NCBI GenBank assembly: GCA_030248065.1
Contig: JASAMV010001186.1
Location: 22,398 to 86,397, forward strand
Reading direction: 5' to 3'
Length of the DNA: 64,000 nt
DNA from: Rhynchonema sp. JSB1_4
Lineage: Eukaryota; Nematoda; Chromadorea; Monhysterida; Xyalidae
Shown here: positions 1 through 11,904 of the stretch, piece after piece
How the letters are laid out: the number at the start of each line of letters is the position of its first letter
Position numbering within the stretch: position 1 is the first letter of the stretch
Position numbers and translations under genes: made by a program
Notes under the pieces: model-generated
Databases searched by the model: none
The model's input: the letters and a program-made list of their open reading frames with translations, nothing else
Told to the model about the DNA's origin: nothing

Positions 1-500
1 CTGCAGTGCAATTTTTTTTCGGATTTTTTTGCTCTCGCTGATTTTCAATACGTTCAGTGGCCGAAGTTTACTGCCGTATCCCTGCTCCAGCCAATTTGCA
101 AGTTGTGGGTGATGGTCACCTGCAGTGCAATTTATTCGGATTTCTTTGCTCTCGCTGACTTTAAGCAAACAAACAGACGTTCAGTGGCCAAAGTTTATCC
201 CGGTATCCCTGCTCCACCCAGTTTGCAAGCAGTGGGTGATGGCTACCGGCAGTGTAATTTATTCGAATTTCTTTGCTCTCACTGACTTTAAACAAATAAA
301 CAGACGTTCAGAGGCCAACGTTTATCCCGGTATCCCTGCTCCAGCCAATTTGCAAGCTGTGGGTGACGGCCACCTGTAGTGCAATTTATTCGGAGTTCTT
401 TGTTCTCGCTGACTTTAAAGAAACAAACAGACGTTCAGAGGCCAAGTTTATCCCGGTATCCCTGATCCAACCAATTTGCAAGCAGTGGGTGATGACTGCT
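1..500. repeat. Tandem repeat, about 119-127-bp unit, 4 copies
   Basis: Units start near 1, 120, 247 and 374 with a CTGCAGTGCAATTTATTCGG-like head and end in a GTGGGTGATGG-like tail. Copies differ by scattered substitutions and small indels. The apparent small reading frames across it are repeat artefacts. The array is cut by the left window edge, so copy number is a minimum. Confidence 0.9.
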
Positions 501-506
501 TCCAGC

Positions 507-828
507 GCAGTCCAATCTACTGAACCAATCAGCCGTATCCTCTTTGCTGGCAAGTCGATTGGCATGGACTTGGTATAGACTTGGCAAAGACGGCATGGAC
601 TTAATGTAAAACCAGCGAAGTATCGAAGGTTAACTCAGCTTATGCGGCACAGCAGGGCATCGAATTTTCTGTCGTTCTGCTCCTTATGACAAAATGTTTT
701 GGCTCCGTGAAACATCACGGAGCACTCAATTGAAAATCAATCTACTGAATCTATCAGTCGTATCAACTTTGCTGGCAAGTCGATTGACATGGACTTGGAA
801 TAGACTTGGCAAAGACTTGGCATGGACT
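507..828. repeat. Direct repeat of about 95 bp, two copies
   Basis: Segments 507-600 and 732-828 share a TCTACTGAA...CAGTCGTATC...TTTGCTGGCAAGTCGATTG...ATGGACTTGG core. They are separated by about 130 bp of unique sequence. No gene is supported between 501 and 824. Confidence 0.75.
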
Positions 829-1215
829 CGGCCATACGCACAAACAGCGTTAGAGTCCAATACTGACTTTTTCGTTTTCTTTTATATGAAAGACACAATG
901 CGTGCAACATCAGCCAGCTGTGTGTCTGTGGCTGTGTGTTGTATCCTGTGCTTGTGCCCAACATGTGTCACACACATTCATACTCACACATGGCCAGCTG
1001 ATGTTGCACACATGTATTTATTTTTTGTAAAAAACAAACAAAGCTGTCTTGGTCTAGCGCGTGGTGTGTGTACTGTGTATTACACACCAGCACTCAACCA
1101 CAGACACAGATGGCCAACTGGCTGATGTTGCACGAAATTATATAAAAACAAACAAACGAAAATCAGTTTCTGATTTTAACGCAGCTTGTGCGTATGCCCA
1201 TATCAGGCAAGTCCA
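825..1215. mobile_element. Foldback / MITE-like element
   Basis: The left arm (about 825-965) and right arm (about 1075-1215) are imperfect inverted copies. Shared blocks include CATACGCACAA, TGCAACATCAGCCAG and CTGTGTCTGTGG. A further copy of the CAGCTGATGTTGCACA block sits in the spacer. No transposase is present, so this is a non-autonomous inverted-repeat element. Target-site duplications were not resolved. Confidence 0.65.
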
Positions 1216-1896
1216 TGCGGTCCGAGGGCAACACTTCATTCCGTGTCAATACTTCATTTGAGAACAAAGTTCATGCGAGTCAACACTTCATGTGAAGTCT
1301 GAAACACTTCATGTGAATGTGACACAACGGTTCATGCCATGGAGTGTTGTCTCACCTATGCCACCGTACCCAAGCAGAACACTTCACGTCTGCGCGTGTG
1401 GGGTGCACCTGTAACCAAGGGCAACGTGTAAACAAGCAACTGTACAGTATGTTGCACTGGGCACCAGTAAAACAGTTATTCAATTTTCAGGGCCATGTGA
1501 CTTTACTTTTGCTGCGTGTACGCAGCTGCTCATGCTCATTTTTTCCGAAATAATCCGGTCAACCTGCGTGTAATAATGCTGCGGGTTTCTGGTGGCCCGT
1601 TTCTACTTGTTTCACAGAAGGACGGTGCACCAGGTAATCGTCAGTGCGGATGCACCAGAAGGCCAACCGCAAAAACACATACGAGCTGGTTTTGTGATAC
1701 GATATTGCTCTTGTTATTGTTGTATTGTTAACACTTGGTGTATGTAGTTTGGGTTGGCTACAGTTTGCATGCCATTGTGCTCTAACATGATAACAGAAGC
1801 ATCCTTCGTACGGTATTGTCAGAGTGTCATCGTCAGTGTGAACCTAGTGTGACTCAGAATGAAGAACACATACAACAGACACAATAAGAAAGTACG
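1216..1896. other. No gene recognised
   Basis: This stretch contains several short spaced repeats of CACTTCATGTGAA/CAACACTTCAT type near 1230-1330 and otherwise unique sequence. Reading frames are short and have no recognisable motif. Confidence 0.5.
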
Positions 1897-1897
1897 T

Positions 1898-3447
1898 ATA
1901 GTCCGCCCACCAGCTCATGGCACTTTGTGTTGCTGCTGACTGATTTGTTCCCTTCCTCCACGTTCTAATGAAAGAGAAATTGATGTTGTGACAACTTTGT
2001 GTGGGCTAATGTTGTGACTAGGCAGCATGTGAGCTTAGAACACTCACATGACTGATAACAGCTTATGAATGCTTATAATGTGTGATCTTACGTTGCATGT
2101 TCAGTTGCAGTGCAGTTCGGAATCGTGTATTTTGTGAATATATAAAATGTATCTTTCTTTCGTCGCGACATGTGGCATAACCTGATCGAGTGAACCTGCG
2201 GCAATCGTGAATTGTGAAAAAGAAGTCCAATGTCCCTATGTAGTGCAGCCGCTTGTTATGCGGTCTGACACACAAATTTGTACTGCCTGAAGTGCAGTCT
2301 GGAAAGAGCACATTTTGTGACGTGCTCCTGAAAATTTGGCCTGAAATTGAATTTCAACAGTGAACTGTCGCGCGAAAGTGATCGAATCGTGTTCTGAACG
2401 TCGTCAATGGCTGGTCGAGAGGGGGAGGAATGATCGTGTCCACTGGCTGCAACTCCTGGAGGGCCATCTCACCTCCAGTACAACACTCCAACACTGGTCT
2501 ATCAATCGACAACCAGCCTCTTTCTCATCATCAACTCAATAGTCAATTCGATGCTGCAACCGGTCTACAATAGTGGAGTGATGTCAATGCAACGAACTGC
2601 AACGAAATCGATGGTCGAGTCGAAACACCCCGCGATGTCACCCACCAGAAATCAAGCGCACGAAGCGCACCTGGGAAATGTTCAAAAGGAATGGTCGAAA
2701 CTGGCTGCTCTGCACCAGCTACATGTTAATCTGCTCTGCACTGTGGACTTGTGCATCAGATATCAAGCCAACATGCTGTCTGCGGTAGAGGGTACTGGGC
2801 CGATTGGGATTCGTGCACCGGGCCGAGGCCAAAGACAGTTTGGAGTGCCACAGCTGGATCCATTGAGAGCCTGTGGTATCTCTAGGCATCTGAACTGGTT
2901 GGGTAGACAACAATTGTGATTATTGATGCATATTCACAACCTTTTGGAAATATTCACCTGAGACGTGCATATTCAGTTTTGGTCTGAGTCTCAATATGAG
3001 GCGGGGGGGATGTTGTGACAACTTTGTGTGGGCTAATGTTGTGACTAGGCAGCATGTGAGCTTAGAACACTCACATGACTGATAACAGCTTATGAATGCT
3101 TATAATGTGTGATCTTACGTTGCATGTTCAGTTGCAGTGCAGTCCGGACTTGTGTATTTTGTGAAATGCAAATGCATCATCCTTTCGTCGCGACAATTGA
3201 GTGTGACCGATTTTGCAACAAAAAAAACTAAAAAAAGGACAAAATGTGTCGAAAATGATTGAATTCGATCAAATTTATCATTAAATTAAATTAAAATCGA
3301 TAAAACACGTCGATTTCATAATAACCACAATTTAGGAGCAAAAATATTTTTTTTCGGAAACTCAATTTCTCTTTCATTAGGACGTGGAGGAAGGGAACAA
3401 GTTGACCAGCAGAATCACAAAGTGACATGAGCTGATGGACGGACTAT
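1898..3447. mobile_element. Inverted-repeat DNA element interrupted by an LTR element
   Basis: The left arm (1898-1983) and right arm (3362-3447) are inverted copies over about 86 bp, including GTTCCCTTCCTCCACGT and AATGAAAGAGAAATTGA. They enclose the LTR element at 1984-3195 and an AT-rich spacer (3201-3361). The LTR element inserted exactly at the inner edge of the left arm, so the inverted-repeat element is the older insertion. No transposase is visible. Confidence 0.7.
1984..3195 (+). mobile_element. Short non-autonomous LTR retrotransposon (TRIM-like)
   Basis: Two direct LTRs (1984-2170 and 3011-3195) are nearly identical for the first about 130 bp, start TGTTGTGACA and end CGTCGCGACA (TG...CA). 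A polypurine tract, GAGGCGGGGGGGA, abuts the 3' LTR. A 5-bp target-site duplication ATTGA lies at 1979-1983 and 3196-3200. The internal part of about 840 bp has no gag, protease, RT or integrase. Its longest frame (2551-2919) has no known motif. A TGGCATAACC sequence just after the 5' LTR could be the primer-binding site, but the tRNA was not identified. Size and content fit a terminal-repeat retrotransposon in miniature, or a strongly deleted one. Confidence 0.88.
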
Positions 3448-3455
3448 TCATGCAT

Positions 3456-4989
3456 ACACATGTAAGTATACGTTTATAGCAACGTCTGTTATCATGCCTA
3501 TTGGTGGCAAATCGATGAAAGTTCCCCAGCCAAACTCACAGCCGGTACACAATGGTGACATTACATGTGCATGCATGCAAGAGATCTTATGATGTGGGCT
3601 CTGCCGTTGCCCGGGCGTGCATGTTTGCGCACAACCAGTGGTTTTTTTTAAAAAATTCGTTCCAAAAGTTAAATTTTTTTTTTATTATTTCAAAATTCGA
3701 AAATTTCTCTATTTTTGCTCTAAAAGTGCTATTTTTGCATAAAAATTGCTACTGTTAACATCACCCGACCCTACCATGGGTGTATTGGGTGCCATAATCG
3801 TTGTTTTGTGGCATCTAGACATAGTGCACACACTCACATGGCCTCTCATATGATTACACATGTACATGTGACTGGGTGGGCATGCATTTATCCATGCAAC
3901 AGACCCGAAAGCAGTGATTCGGTGTGATATTCACTCTATATTTACACTGTTTGTCACGTATTTGCATTGGTCGTGTACCAAGAGGCAATAGTTTCACCCA
4001 AATTTACCGTCTTGAGTGTCACAAAGCCACACCAAGGCACCCACACCACGTGGGGGAAGTGTACGGGTGTGTACCGGACTACTGTTGGTACTCATTGACC
4101 ATTGTTTAGTATTGTTTTCGTATCGTGAGTGCTTTATGGACCACACGTTATGGAAGAAAAATGCCACTATTTTTTGCTTTAGCGCTCATTTTTTTTCGTT
4201 TCTGGCAGTTTTTTGGCTGGAATAAAAATTTTTTTTAAATTAAAAAAATTTGATTTTAAAAAAAATATGTTTGAATAAAAATTTTTTTTATTAACCACTG
4301 CGCACAACAAAGAGAATGAAGAGCTGTATGAATATCAGTTTCACCACTTTTTAGGGTCACGCGGCTGTTTGCTTCATGGACTGCATGTTGTGACAAACTC
4401 ATTTAACCTTCTAAAATTATACAAATCTAAGCATCAGACATTATCTAAATCTAAATCAGTCTCCCATGCCGATAAAACATGTTCTGCCCGGCAAATGTGT
4501 TACATCACGTACAACCTTTCGTTATAAAAAACGGCTGAGGACACGAAATTTCACTTCTTTTACAATGTACATGTGGGATAGAAATGAGACGTACGGCCAG
4601 TTTCAGCATTCCATGGTTTCTGTGACACCTGTTGCACCTATTTATTGCTGAGCATGCCTTCATTGAAATTATTGCTGGTGTATTATAACGAACTGCAACT
4701 TGTACATACACATGTACATAGTACACAGGTGCCCGTCACACCCATGCGCTCCATTGGTTTTTGGATCCTGACAGCTTCATGTCTTAGATTTCAATATTTT
4801 CACGTAATGGCACGTAGTGGCACAATCACGTAATTTGCTGAATAATGGCAGGAAACAAACACCGCCAAACGCTCTTTGCATACTCACTGCAAGACACGTT
4901 AGCATCCTGGCGCATTTGCCCAAGAAGTGACTGCTTCAATACGATCAAACGATTTCGGATCATATGCAGCGTGCGCGTACGATAATGAG
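3456..4989. other. No gene recognised; AT-rich tracts
   Basis: Non-coding sequence with poly(T)/poly(A) tracts (3650-3740, 4190-4300) and short CACATG/CATGTG-rich stretches (3830-3900, 4690-4730). I see no ORF with supporting motif, splice context or poly(A) signal. Confidence 0.5.
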
Positions 4990-5215
4990 TGGTATTTTCG
5001 AAACGGTGTAACGGTCAGTTGGGTGTAAAGGTCGGTGGAAAGCTCGGTCGACAGCTCAGTGTGATAGACCTCGGTGTAAACTTGAAACATTCCACGTTAA
5101 TAACAGGCAATGTTTCACGTTTACACCGAGCTACGCCGACCGAGCTTTCGACCGAACTTTACACCGACCTTTACGGACAACTGACCTTTACACCGTTTCG
5201 AAAATTCCACCCAAT
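4990..5215. mobile_element. Foldback element (long imperfect hairpin)
   Basis: Arms 4995-5085 and 5110-5215 are inverted copies sharing TTTTCGAAACGGTGTAA, AAAGGTCGGTG, AGCTCGGT and GGTGTAAAC blocks around a loop of about 25 bp. No coding capacity. This could form a hairpin RNA or be a deleted foldback transposon. Confidence 0.75.
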
Positions 5216-5440
5216 GCACGGGAGCACATGTACAGTACATGCCTACACCCATTCCAAGAATCCTCTGCGAACAAAAATATGCTTTCTCCTACTGTTTTTC
5301 GAACCCAGGTCCTCCGCCTATCAGGAGCATTGTTCTGGCCAGCTGAACTACTGTACATAGTGCCTATCCTTGGACGCTGCCCGGAGCTGCCAGGAGCTGA
5401 CTTTCCCTATGCCTAGACGCTTCCGCGATATTAAGCGCCA

Positions 5441-5600
5441 GCGACAGAATGGCCTAAATGCTCCTGGATTCTGTGCGCGTGCGGCAGTACCGCCTAAATG
5501 CACCTAGATTCTACGCGCGTGCGACAGAACCGCCTAAATGCACCTAAATTCCACACACGCGCGACAGAACTGCCTAACTGCACCTAGATTCTTGTGGCGA
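5441..5600. repeat. Tandem repeat, exact 40-bp period, 4 copies
   Basis: Units start at 5441, 5481, 5521 and 5561. Each contains GCGACAGAAC-GCCTAAATG-CACCTAGATTC and a CGCGCGT-like tail. Spacing is exactly 40 bp with only substitutions between copies. Confidence 0.9.
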
Positions 5601-5848
5601 GCTGTTTGGCCATCGGAACGCTAACGCGTGATTACCATAAAAAAAGAAATTCAAGATCTTGGGTGCACAAGTTTGTTGTTTGTTTACACGGCTGTGATTG
5701 GGCTTAATGAGTTGAGCTGTTGATATCAAACATTGGCAGCTTCGTGACCCGGTCTTGTACTTCCAGTATGCCGTCAATGCTATGTGCGTACATTGACCTG
5801 TTCGCGAGAGGTCAGAGTGTGCACCTTATGTGACCTTTTTAGGTGCAC

Positions 5849-6175
5849 GAGCTTGTTGACAGCTTATGCGGCTCTGTTCGGCTTGGTGGCGTATACATAG
5901 GTACATGCATATATCTAAAGTGGCGATTTGAATGCACTAGTTCTCTTCAGAGACAAACCGAACACCGCCCTTTAGGCGGACGATCTTGTGGTTTACTTAT
6001 GCTGCTCTGTTGGAATTGGTGATGTACACAGTACATACACATCTAAAGTGACGATTTGGACCAAATGGGGCACTCGTTCGCTCCAGAAACTAACCGAACA
6101 CCTTTTTGGGTGTATGAGCTTGCGGTTTGCTTGTGCGGCTCTGTTTGGTCCTGTGATGAACATATAGGTACGTGT
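5849..6175. repeat. Diverged tandem repeat of about 133 bp
   Basis: Starts near 5849, 5982 and 6116, each with GAGCTTG(T/C)-TTATGC(G/T)GCTCTGTT-GGT, followed by ATCTAAAGTG(G/A)CGATTTG and AAACCGAACACC. A weaker related segment lies near 5670. No coding sequence is supported. Confidence 0.7.
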
Positions 6176-6180
6176 GCCGC

Positions 6181-6471
6181 ACATAGTTGGGATATTCAGC
6201 CTCTCGCACAGGCATGGAGGATACCTTGCCACCTGGGGCAATTTCGTCCCATAGCACATGTACTCCCAGATACCCACACATAGTTGAGATATTCGGTCTG
6301 CCGCACGCATAAAGGTTATCGTGCCACTTTGAGCAATTCTGTTACATATTACATTTGCATTCCCAGAGCTCCGCACATAGTTGGGATATTCAGTCGCTCG
6401 CACATGTATGTAGGTCACTTTCAGTCTGTGGGCAATTTTGCCGTATATTGCAATTATGGTCCCACCTGACC
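6181..6471. repeat. Tandem repeat, 97-bp period, 3 copies
   Basis: Units start at 6181, 6278 and 6375 with ACATAGTTG(G/A)GATATTC. The minus-strand 182-codon frame across this region is a by-product of the repeat phase and is not annotated as a gene. Confidence 0.85.
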
Positions 6472-6489
6472 AGTGCATTTCGGAAAAAA

Positions 6490-6632
6490 GGATAAACAGG
6501 AACAAACAGGAACAACCTGGAACAAACGGGAACAAATGCATTCTGTTATTTCAGTTTGTTTTCGCTTGTTCCAGCTTGTTCCTTTTTATATTTTTTGCTT
6601 GTTCCAGTTTGTTCCGGTTTGTTCCTGTTTAA
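6490..6632. repeat. Inverted arrays of a GGAACAAAC motif
   Basis: Four GGAACAA(A)C-type units at 6497-6536 are mirrored by GTTTGTTCC-type units at 6558-6632, giving a foldback of about 140 bp. Two variants of a simple tandem motif in head-to-head orientation are seen directly. Function unknown. Confidence 0.65.
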
Positions 6633-6639
6633 CTTTTTT

Positions 6640-7740
6640 TATTTTTCCTGTGGATGCAAACACGACTGCTTATTGTTTTTTGTTGTGTCTGGAAACACTA
6701 ACAACATTGCGTCGCTAACATTCTTCGCCATTTGAGTGACCAAGCTCTGTGCCGTTTCGTAGGTTAAGACAAGATGCTACCAGGATTCAAAAAATGCGGG
6801 GCAAAACTAAGCGGTAGATTTTTTTGTCTTGGTCTGTGACAATGTAATCTTTATGTTCCCACCAAGTGTGACTAGACACACAGAGGCTCGCGGTGTAAGT
6901 TGCCGCCCAATGGGTCACAACGGAACGGTCTCTTCTTGTTGTGATGGATGACGGGTCATCAAGGTGCCATTGAAGAGCGTCTAAAACACTGGCCATTGTA
7001 TCCAGAATGCGGTCTTAGCGCTGAAAGTCCATGTAGGGGCTGCTCTCAAAAGTGACGCATGGCGAAGCATACACTCGGTTTTTTTATATTAAGCTCGTCA
7101 AAGAACACCACACTGTTTAGATAGTTATGTATCCTATGCTGCAACGCATCCGAGAACACCTTATGTATTTCAATCACATCGAAATTTTCAAAGATGGCCA
7201 CGTGACGCCAAGTGTGGACAAGTGTAAACTTTACTATGCACAGTGCGTAAAAATCGATTCCATCGCAAATGATCTGAGGTCTAAACGGCGTCCGTTTGTC
7301 AGTGGGTTGTTGTTGTTGCTGTTGTTGTTGTTGTTGTTGTTGTTGGCGTTGACCGGAAACAATGGAGGCGTCGACCGCGTCATTATTGGCAGCGTGCTAA
7401 GAGCTGAGTCATGTTTACTTTTGAGTTTTGTATGACGTCATTATTGGCGGGTTGCCAAGATTTGGTTCCAGGTGTTGTCCTACTACACTACTTGAGATCA
7501 CAGATCAAGGCACGGCAAAATATGTATATGTCATCGGAGACGGAATTATCGCAAGATGTAGGCATCGCACGCCCATAGAACCAAAAGTACGCGTCATAGA
7601 ACATCATCGTCATCAAAAACATAGGTAAGTCGGAGAAGAACATTGGACACAGGAACATCGAAGGCCGATGACATCGAAAGATAAGTAAATTTCATCAGCG
7701 GCAAACGCGCCGAAAATCAAAGTTACAGTATAGTTAGCTA
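6640..7740. other. No gene recognised; contains a (GTT)n microsatellite
   Basis: Apart from a GTT/GCT trinucleotide microsatellite at 7308-7347, the sequence is unique and without a supported ORF. A degenerate duplicated GTCATTATTGGC motif occurs near 7380 and 7437. Confidence 0.5.
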
Positions 7741-7756
7741 GTTCATATCACAGGAC

Positions 7757-8300
7757 AACAGAGATTTCGTAGATGAGGTTTATTTTTGGATTCGCATCTA
7801 GGTGAGGGTGCACAGCAATTTTTTTTTGGCTCTGAAACGGCCAAACTGCATTTACAAAAGCCACAGCACGTGAAATTTTGTGTGGTGCAGCGCTGTGTGT
7901 CGTTTTCCTCAGACAGCCTGCCTGCGCGCGCGATGCACCCAACATGTGGTTGGTAAAGATGTACAATTTTAATACACGCGGGATTTCGTTTTGGGCCATA
8001 GCCTGTGATAGAAATACCTGCTAACTTCGTCCAGCGTGAAAAATGTTCCCCTACACTTACTGAACAACGCGATAGTCGAACTTAGTGCAATAACCGCACG
8101 CAACCAAAAATACAGCCCCAACAAAATTAGCACCTTCGATGGCCGTTTCAGAGCCCGAAAAAAAATCGTTGTGAGGCGTACTCGGCCACCGAGATGTCCT
8201 ATATGCGGCTTAGTTTTGGATTCGGATCCAGGTAAGGGTACTCGACCACGAAGATTTCGTAGATGGGGTTTAAGTTTGGATTCGGATCCAGGTGAGTGAT
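7757..8300. repeat. Composite direct and inverted repeats
   Basis: A unit containing TTTCGTAGATG(A/G)GGTTTA...TTGGATTCG(G/C)ATC(C/T)AGGTGAG occurs at about 7767-7808 and 8250-8297, with a related copy at 8195-8235. A GGCTCTGAAACGGCC block at 7836-7851 recurs inverted near 8140-8155. This may be the remains of a small foldback element. No protein is supported. Confidence 0.55.
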
Positions 8301-11300
8301 GTTGTAATCGGCCACGTATATTTCCCAAATCAGGCTCATTCGTTCGAGTTCGCTCCCTGTCATCGTCATTTTATCCTGTGTGACTCGTGTGCGCCTATTG
8401 CGCATCCGTGTCGTTTCGGTTACGTTCATACCGTAAACATAAAAACCTGTGAACGAGTGACTCGTCGGGATTCAATTTAATTGACGAAAGGGAAAACACG
8501 AAAATTAATCGGCAACGAAAGTACTGCACGAAATATTCCCAAGCTGTAGCTGAATTGGGCTCGGTTGACGGTTTTGCGGTTCTGCAATCAACAGCGGATG
8601 CCTATTAGGGCTAATAGGTCTCCAATGCCAGGGGGTAACCCCACCCCGAACGACACCACCTGGTTCATGGCCTTATACGTGAAGCAGAGAATATGAAGAA
8701 GCTGAAGCTCCATTCTGAGCCTTAAGGTTGCTTTTTAGAAGGCTCGCCACCTCATATATGGCCGGGGGCTCTGCTAACCTTCCGAGTAGGGAGCACAGAG
8801 AGCTCGATTCGTGGGGCTGAGTTTCGAAAATTAACGGCACTTTTACCTCCCAACGGTTATTTAAATTTAAAACAGTGATTACCAGTATCAAGAACAAAAT
8901 ATTACCAAAATATTTATACGCTCCGTCAATTGCTTTAATCGCAGTCACAATTGAGCCTACAGTACATTGAGCGTCCGTGCACAATTCTCTGAACAGCTCG
9001 TCGGTGAGCGGTTACTTTTCAATGAGGTAACGACAGGAGTTTTAAATCTCAGAGCTGAGTTCGCATATAAACTCCAAGATCGCTCCAAGAAGTCTATGCA
9101 ACCTTATGTATGTCGGAACCACGATTTATATATCATTCCCGGCCGTTTCCACTTATGATTAAACGGCTTCCGAATTATGAAAGAATCACAGTGCGCATTC
9201 ACGTTACAGCAGCTGAGTTTTTGATTCATGCAATGATTTTCGCGTGGGTCGTATTTTGTTATAGAATTGCTATATTGAAAAATTGAACTGAATTGAAAAA
9301 CTAATTTCGGCCAGCGTAATAGCTGTTCCCGTGCACCTAACGAACATCTTTTACGCTGCTCGCAAAATATAGCAGTATCAAAAACCTACTGTGCTTAAAA
9401 ATTGTACCTCTTTAGAGCCAATCAGATGTGCCGATGTGATAGAATGAGGCGCTGATCCCTCCCAAAGATGCAGGTTTCCGTAGAAGTTCTTACCTGACAT
9501 ATCTACACGTGCGGTGCTGAATTTTTAGCCTTTTAAAAATAATGACAGCCAGCTAATCGGCGGGCTCACATGACCTTCCGGGCCGTGTTGGAAAAAAAGT
9601 GTTTGAAAAAATAAATAAAATGTATTTTATTTATTTTTTTTGCTTTTTCTTGGAACCAAAGTAGACCAAAAAGTGAAAATGGCTTTTTTGGGGGTTATTT
9701 TGAGTCATTTTTCTCCACAAAATTACTTATGGGTTTGTATATGGTGTATAACATGCACTAAATAATGTGTTGCACTTTCTCATGATACGCGAGACACAAT
9801 ATGCATGTACAAATGTTCTACTTCGATGTCACACACCATCGGTGAGCTCGAAGTCGATTAGATACGAGCTATTCAGTGGCTGGAGTTCATGCGGGTTATT
9901 TTTGAATTTTGTGCGTTTAATAAATGAATTTTACTAATTTGACCATCAACTATGATCGCGCCGTTATCACGAAAACACCCTTCATAAGTGAGTTGGGTTA
10001 AGATACAATGGTGACTTGTCAATCAAAGACCGCAAACTTAAAGTTTATTTTTTTACATTTTCCCCGCCAAACTTAAATTTTCACTGAATCTGAATTAAAA
10101 ACAGGATTTTTTAATCAAAATTATTTTTCCAACCCTGCTTCCTTGGGCAGGTCCCAGAGCTGGTAAAGGACAATTTCACACTGTATGACCTTCAGGCAGT
10201 ATGGCTGCTGTGCATGTAAAACACACGATGTGGTAAGCTGCCCTGGAAAGTTGCACGTGCACAATGCAATATGCTCATTATTATAAACGGCAGTTTCCCA
10301 GTTTTTGGGTTATTCTCATCCTTTTTTTTAAGTTCTAGTGACGAACCCCCACCCTGTCTTAGATGAGCAGTATAACGTGACCTTACTAAATATCACTTGA
10401 TTCATTCTATTTTGTCTACACACATTCTAGCAGCTTATTTCATGAGTGCTTGTGCTTGTAAGCTTCAGAGTTGCTTACGTGGTTTACGTGTGCCTTTGGA
10501 GTAATCCGCGTTATGAAGCAAAGACAGTTTCACATCATCTGTCATCCAAACTCCGTGAAACTGTGAGACCCCGTCCGTGAAAAGCTGAGACCCGTGTTCT
10601 GTGCATTTTCGCATTGGAAATTATTTTACCTAAGTACGAAAGTGAAATTCAGAAAAATTGAGGAATTTGACAGAACATTGATGTGAATTTCGACGATTTC
10701 GTGCTATGAGTGGCCCAATAATACATTCGAAGTGGTCATCGCCGACGGCAGGCTGAAATAGGCTTTGGAAGATTATCGGTACTGAGTTGTTCGCTGATGG
10801 TGATTCTTACAAGTTACAAGTTCATCTCCGACTCACTTGACTTATCGACTGTTTCGTTTTCGTGCAGTTCGAGGGGATAAGTTTCCTGACTGATTGCGTC
10901 AAAAAGCAGTTATTCGATACAGCTACTTGTCGTACACAAGTTGCCCTGGGATGATAAATACTTGTAACGTTTCCGCAAACTTGCCGCCTCAGTTTTTATA
11001 AGCAATCCGAGTTTGCTACGTGACGGCACACAATGTTAGTTGCATAGGGCGTTTACCTGTGGCGCAATGTCTAAGGGTGGTCTCTTATTATGGGGTGATC
11101 TGTGGCGAACGTGCAGTCATAGACGTTTATTTTGAGATGCCCCAGCGCAATGCATAAACTGCGAATAAGGATAGCGAAGTCAGCTGGGACCTACTGTCAC
11201 GCACTCTAGAATGATCTTCAGGCTTAAGCGTGTAAAGACCACGATCTGTGACAGTTGCAGTATCACACTGTCCCCTGAAAAAATAGCCTCCTCAGTGTAC

Positions 11301-11904
11301 TGCATTGTTTTAACCCGTGGAAGCATTTTGCAGGATTACGTTGTTACGAAATATTTTTCAGTTAGATGTTACGGTGGATGGGTTACGGCGGGTGGGTTAC
11401 GGTTGTCGTATTACATTACTTCACAACTAATTGTGGCGGTTAAGCCTCACAATTTAGCGCGCTCTAAAAGTCAGATATTCAATTTATGTGTGATTTGTGT
11501 CAATTTGTGTTCGTCGCTAATTATGCGTCAATTCCTTTAGGTCTACTAGGAAAATGTGCCGGGGGCATGTCGTACACCATGCTTGTGCTGACCACGTGTC
11601 TCGTTTCACTCACTTTCTAATGATATAATGGGTCAAAACAAGTGCCTTGATCGGGACGTTCTATTTTAGACAGTTTCTGATAATGTAGTGGGTCAAAACA
11701 AGTATCATGTTCGTCATGTTTGGCAAAAAAATTGCCATGGTGTACGGCTCGAGGGGCCCGCGTGGGCACTTACCGATGTTTGTGTGATCAACTGCGAGTC
11801 AGCCAATCTTTGTATTGGCAAATCAGTTGTTTTCGTTGTTTTCTGCGTGATCAGTGATATCAAAGGTCGACAACTGTTGAGCTGTTGCTGATGTACCTAC
11901 AATC
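8301..11904. other. No gene recognised; AT-rich palindrome at 9606-9639
   Basis: About 3.6 kb with no ORF that has a recognisable motif or splice context. A 34-nt palindrome with 16-bp perfect arms of A/T lies at 9606-9639. A weak direct repeat (GGGTCAAAACAAGT) occurs near 11629 and 11690. The 103- and 109-codon frames here show no coding signature I can support. Confidence 0.45.

Noticed and set aside
1984..3195. Possibility that the two 187-bp repeats are tandem satellite units
   Set aside because: TG...CA ends, adjacent polypurine tract and a matching 5-bp target duplication identify LTRs of one insertion.
5993..6541. 182-codon minus-strand frame
   Set aside because: Covers the 133- and 97-bp tandem repeats; openness follows from repeat periodicity and no motif is seen.
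8920..8945. CTCCGTCAATTGCTTTAAT resembles the universal small-subunit rRNA CCGTCAATTCCTTTAAG site
   Set aside because: Only about 17 bases resemble it, with mismatches, and flanking sequence on neither strand continues like rRNA.
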